Source of the DNA: Rickettsiales bacterium
GTDB taxonomy: Bacteria > Pseudomonadota > Alphaproteobacteria > Rickettsiales > UBA1997
Length of the DNA stretch: 22,926 nucleotides
Direction of reading: 5' to 3'
NCBI GenBank assembly: GCA_947487845.1
Contig: CANKYC010000008.1
Span: 1 to 22,926 of the forward strand
The stretch's first letter is position 1, and each line of letters begins with the position of its first letter. A program made the translations under genes and the position numbers. This document shows positions 22,074 to 22,926 of the stretch, one piece after another. A model generated the notes under the pieces. It was not told the DNA's origin and searched no databases. It worked only from the letters and a program-made list of their open reading frames with translations.

Positions 22074-22926
22074 ATGACAAAAAAATCACATTATCCTGCG
22101 GCTAATCAAAATATTGATTTTGCCAAAATGGAAGAAGAAATCTTGCGTTTTTGGCAAGCTGAAAAAATCTTTGAAAAATCAGTTGAAATCAGAAATTTCG
22201 AGGGTTTGGAAGAAGATAACGTTTCGCCAATTCTAGAACCTTGCGCTTTGAAAGATCATGCCAATTGTCGCCACCAAAAAGAAGAAAAATCAGAATTTGT
22301 TTTTTACGACGGCCCGCCTTTCGCCAACGGACTTCCACATTACGGCCATTTATTGACAGGTTTTATCAAAGATTTAGTGGCGCGTTATCAAACCATGAAA
22401 GGCAAAAAAGTTGAACGCCGTTTTGGCTGGGACACGCACGGATTACCGGTGGAAATGGAAACTGAAAAAGAATTAACCGCGCGCGAGAATAAACAAATTT
22501 CCGGCCAAATTGCGATTCAGGAATATGGAATTGAGAAATTTAACGATGCTTGTCGCAAGTCGGTGATGAAATATGCTGATGATTGGGAAAATTACGTGAC
22601 GCGCCAAGGCCGATTTGTCGATTTTAAAAACAGCTACAAAACCATGGATTTAAATTACATGGAATCGGTGATTTGGGCTTTCAAAAAGCTTCATGAGAAA
22701 GGATTATTATATGAAGATTTTCGCGTAGTTCCTTATTCTTGGGCTTGCCAAACGCCTTTGTCGAATTTTGAAACGCGGATGGATAATTCTTACCGCCAAA
22801 AAGCAAGCAAAGCGGTGACGGTGAAGTTTGAGTTGGAAGAAAAGAGTGCCAAAAAACTCCTCGATTTCATGCTGAGTTTGTCGAAGCATGATTCGAAGGA
22901 CGGGCTTGAATCACCCTTCGACAAGC
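22074..22926 (+). CDS. ileS: Isoleucyl-tRNA synthetase, type 2 (5' part; runs off window), with in-frame palindromic repeat
   Basis: The plus-strand frame from the ATG at 22074 gives 284 codons and continues past the window edge. FVFYDGPPFANGLPHYGHLLTGFIKDL (75-101) holds the HIGH signature as HYGH (89-92). GWDTHGLPVEMETEKEL and DNSYRQKASKAVTVKFEL lead into the CP1 editing domain. VIWAFKKLHEKGLLYEDFRVVPYSWACQTPLSNFETRM is typical of eukaryote-like type 2 IleS found in many Rickettsiales. Two oddities: residues about 37-72 form an insertion before the catalytic core, and residues 265-284 (from FMLSLSKHDS) are encoded by a palindromic repeat that is intergenic elsewhere in this window. The frame stays open through the visible part of the repeat. 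It charges tRNAIle and edits valine. Confidence 0.95.
   Translation, partial: MTKKSHYPAANQNIDFAKMEEEILRFWQAEKIFEKSVEIRNFEGLEEDNVSPILEPCALKDHANCRHQKEEKSEFVFYDGPPFANGLPHYGHLLTGFIKDLVARYQTMKGKKVERRFGWDTHGLPVEMETEKELTARENKQISGQIAIQEYGIEKFNDACRKSVMKYADDWENYVTRQGRFVDFKNSYKTMDLNYMESVIWAFKKLHEKGLLYEDFRVVPYSWACQTPLSNFETRMDNSYRQKASKAVTVKFELEEKSAKKLLDFMLSLSKHDSKDGLESPFDK
22867..22926. repeat. CTTGTCGAAG-family palindromic repeat inside ileS (cut by window end)
   Basis: The 25-base core (22867-22891, containing TTGTCGAAGCATGA) matches 10239-10263 with one difference. The following bases to 22926, ending ACCCTTCGACAAGC, are the inverted arm of the same palindrome, so a hairpin of which only part is visible continues past the edge. 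It is translated in frame as FMLSLSKHDS and onward, beginning at codon 265. Confidence 0.85.

Overview
The window looks like part of the chromosome of an AT-rich Gram-negative alphaproteobacterium, probably Rickettsiales or a nearby uncultured lineage. Evidence: Coq7-type ubiquinone hydroxylase, an LptD/SecD/YajC/LspA envelope cluster, a small lipoprotein resembling DUF3035 directly after lspA (an alphaproteobacterial arrangement), pyruvate phosphate dikinase, a eukaryote-like (type 2) IleS, and palindromic repeats, one of them inside a reading frame. A homoserine dehydrogenase argues against the most reduced Rickettsia-type metabolism. The lineage call is inference from gene content only; no rRNA or tRNA gene was seen.

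Layout. 1-3431 (minus strand): ychF, then a DarG macrodomain antitoxin and a DarT-like DNA ADP-ribosyltransferase toxin, then coq7 (cut by the window edge), all spaced within 17 bases or overlapping. 3432-3888: intergenic, filled by a 320-bp nested inverted-repeat element. 3889-5007 (plus): mltA. 11436-5058 (minus): a long envelope gene run, lspA, DUF3035-like lipoprotein, yajC, secD, lptD, trxA, and a shortened glutamine-synthetase-like gene. 11613-12536 (plus): fmt. 12538-13857: accessory stretch with an unknown membrane-anchored protein, palindromic repeats and a DUF4160/DUF2442 pair between two 24-bp direct repeats. 13858-18197 (minus): ppdK followed by a stand-alone reverse transcriptase of the kind found among defence-associated RTs. 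18441-21925 (minus): hom and glyS. 22074 to the end (plus): the first 284 codons of ileS, carrying an in-frame copy of a palindromic repeat.

How it fits together. Most genes are housekeeping: peptidoglycan remodelling, lipoprotein maturation, Sec export, LPS assembly, translation, central carbon and ubiquinone synthesis. Accessory modules sit directly 3' of housekeeping genes on the same strand (darGT after ychF, the RT after ppdK), so they may be transcribed from their neighbours' promoters. DarGT and the RT are likely anti-phage or toxin-antitoxin systems. The RT could not be assigned to a described group by eye and is the best candidate here for an undescribed system.
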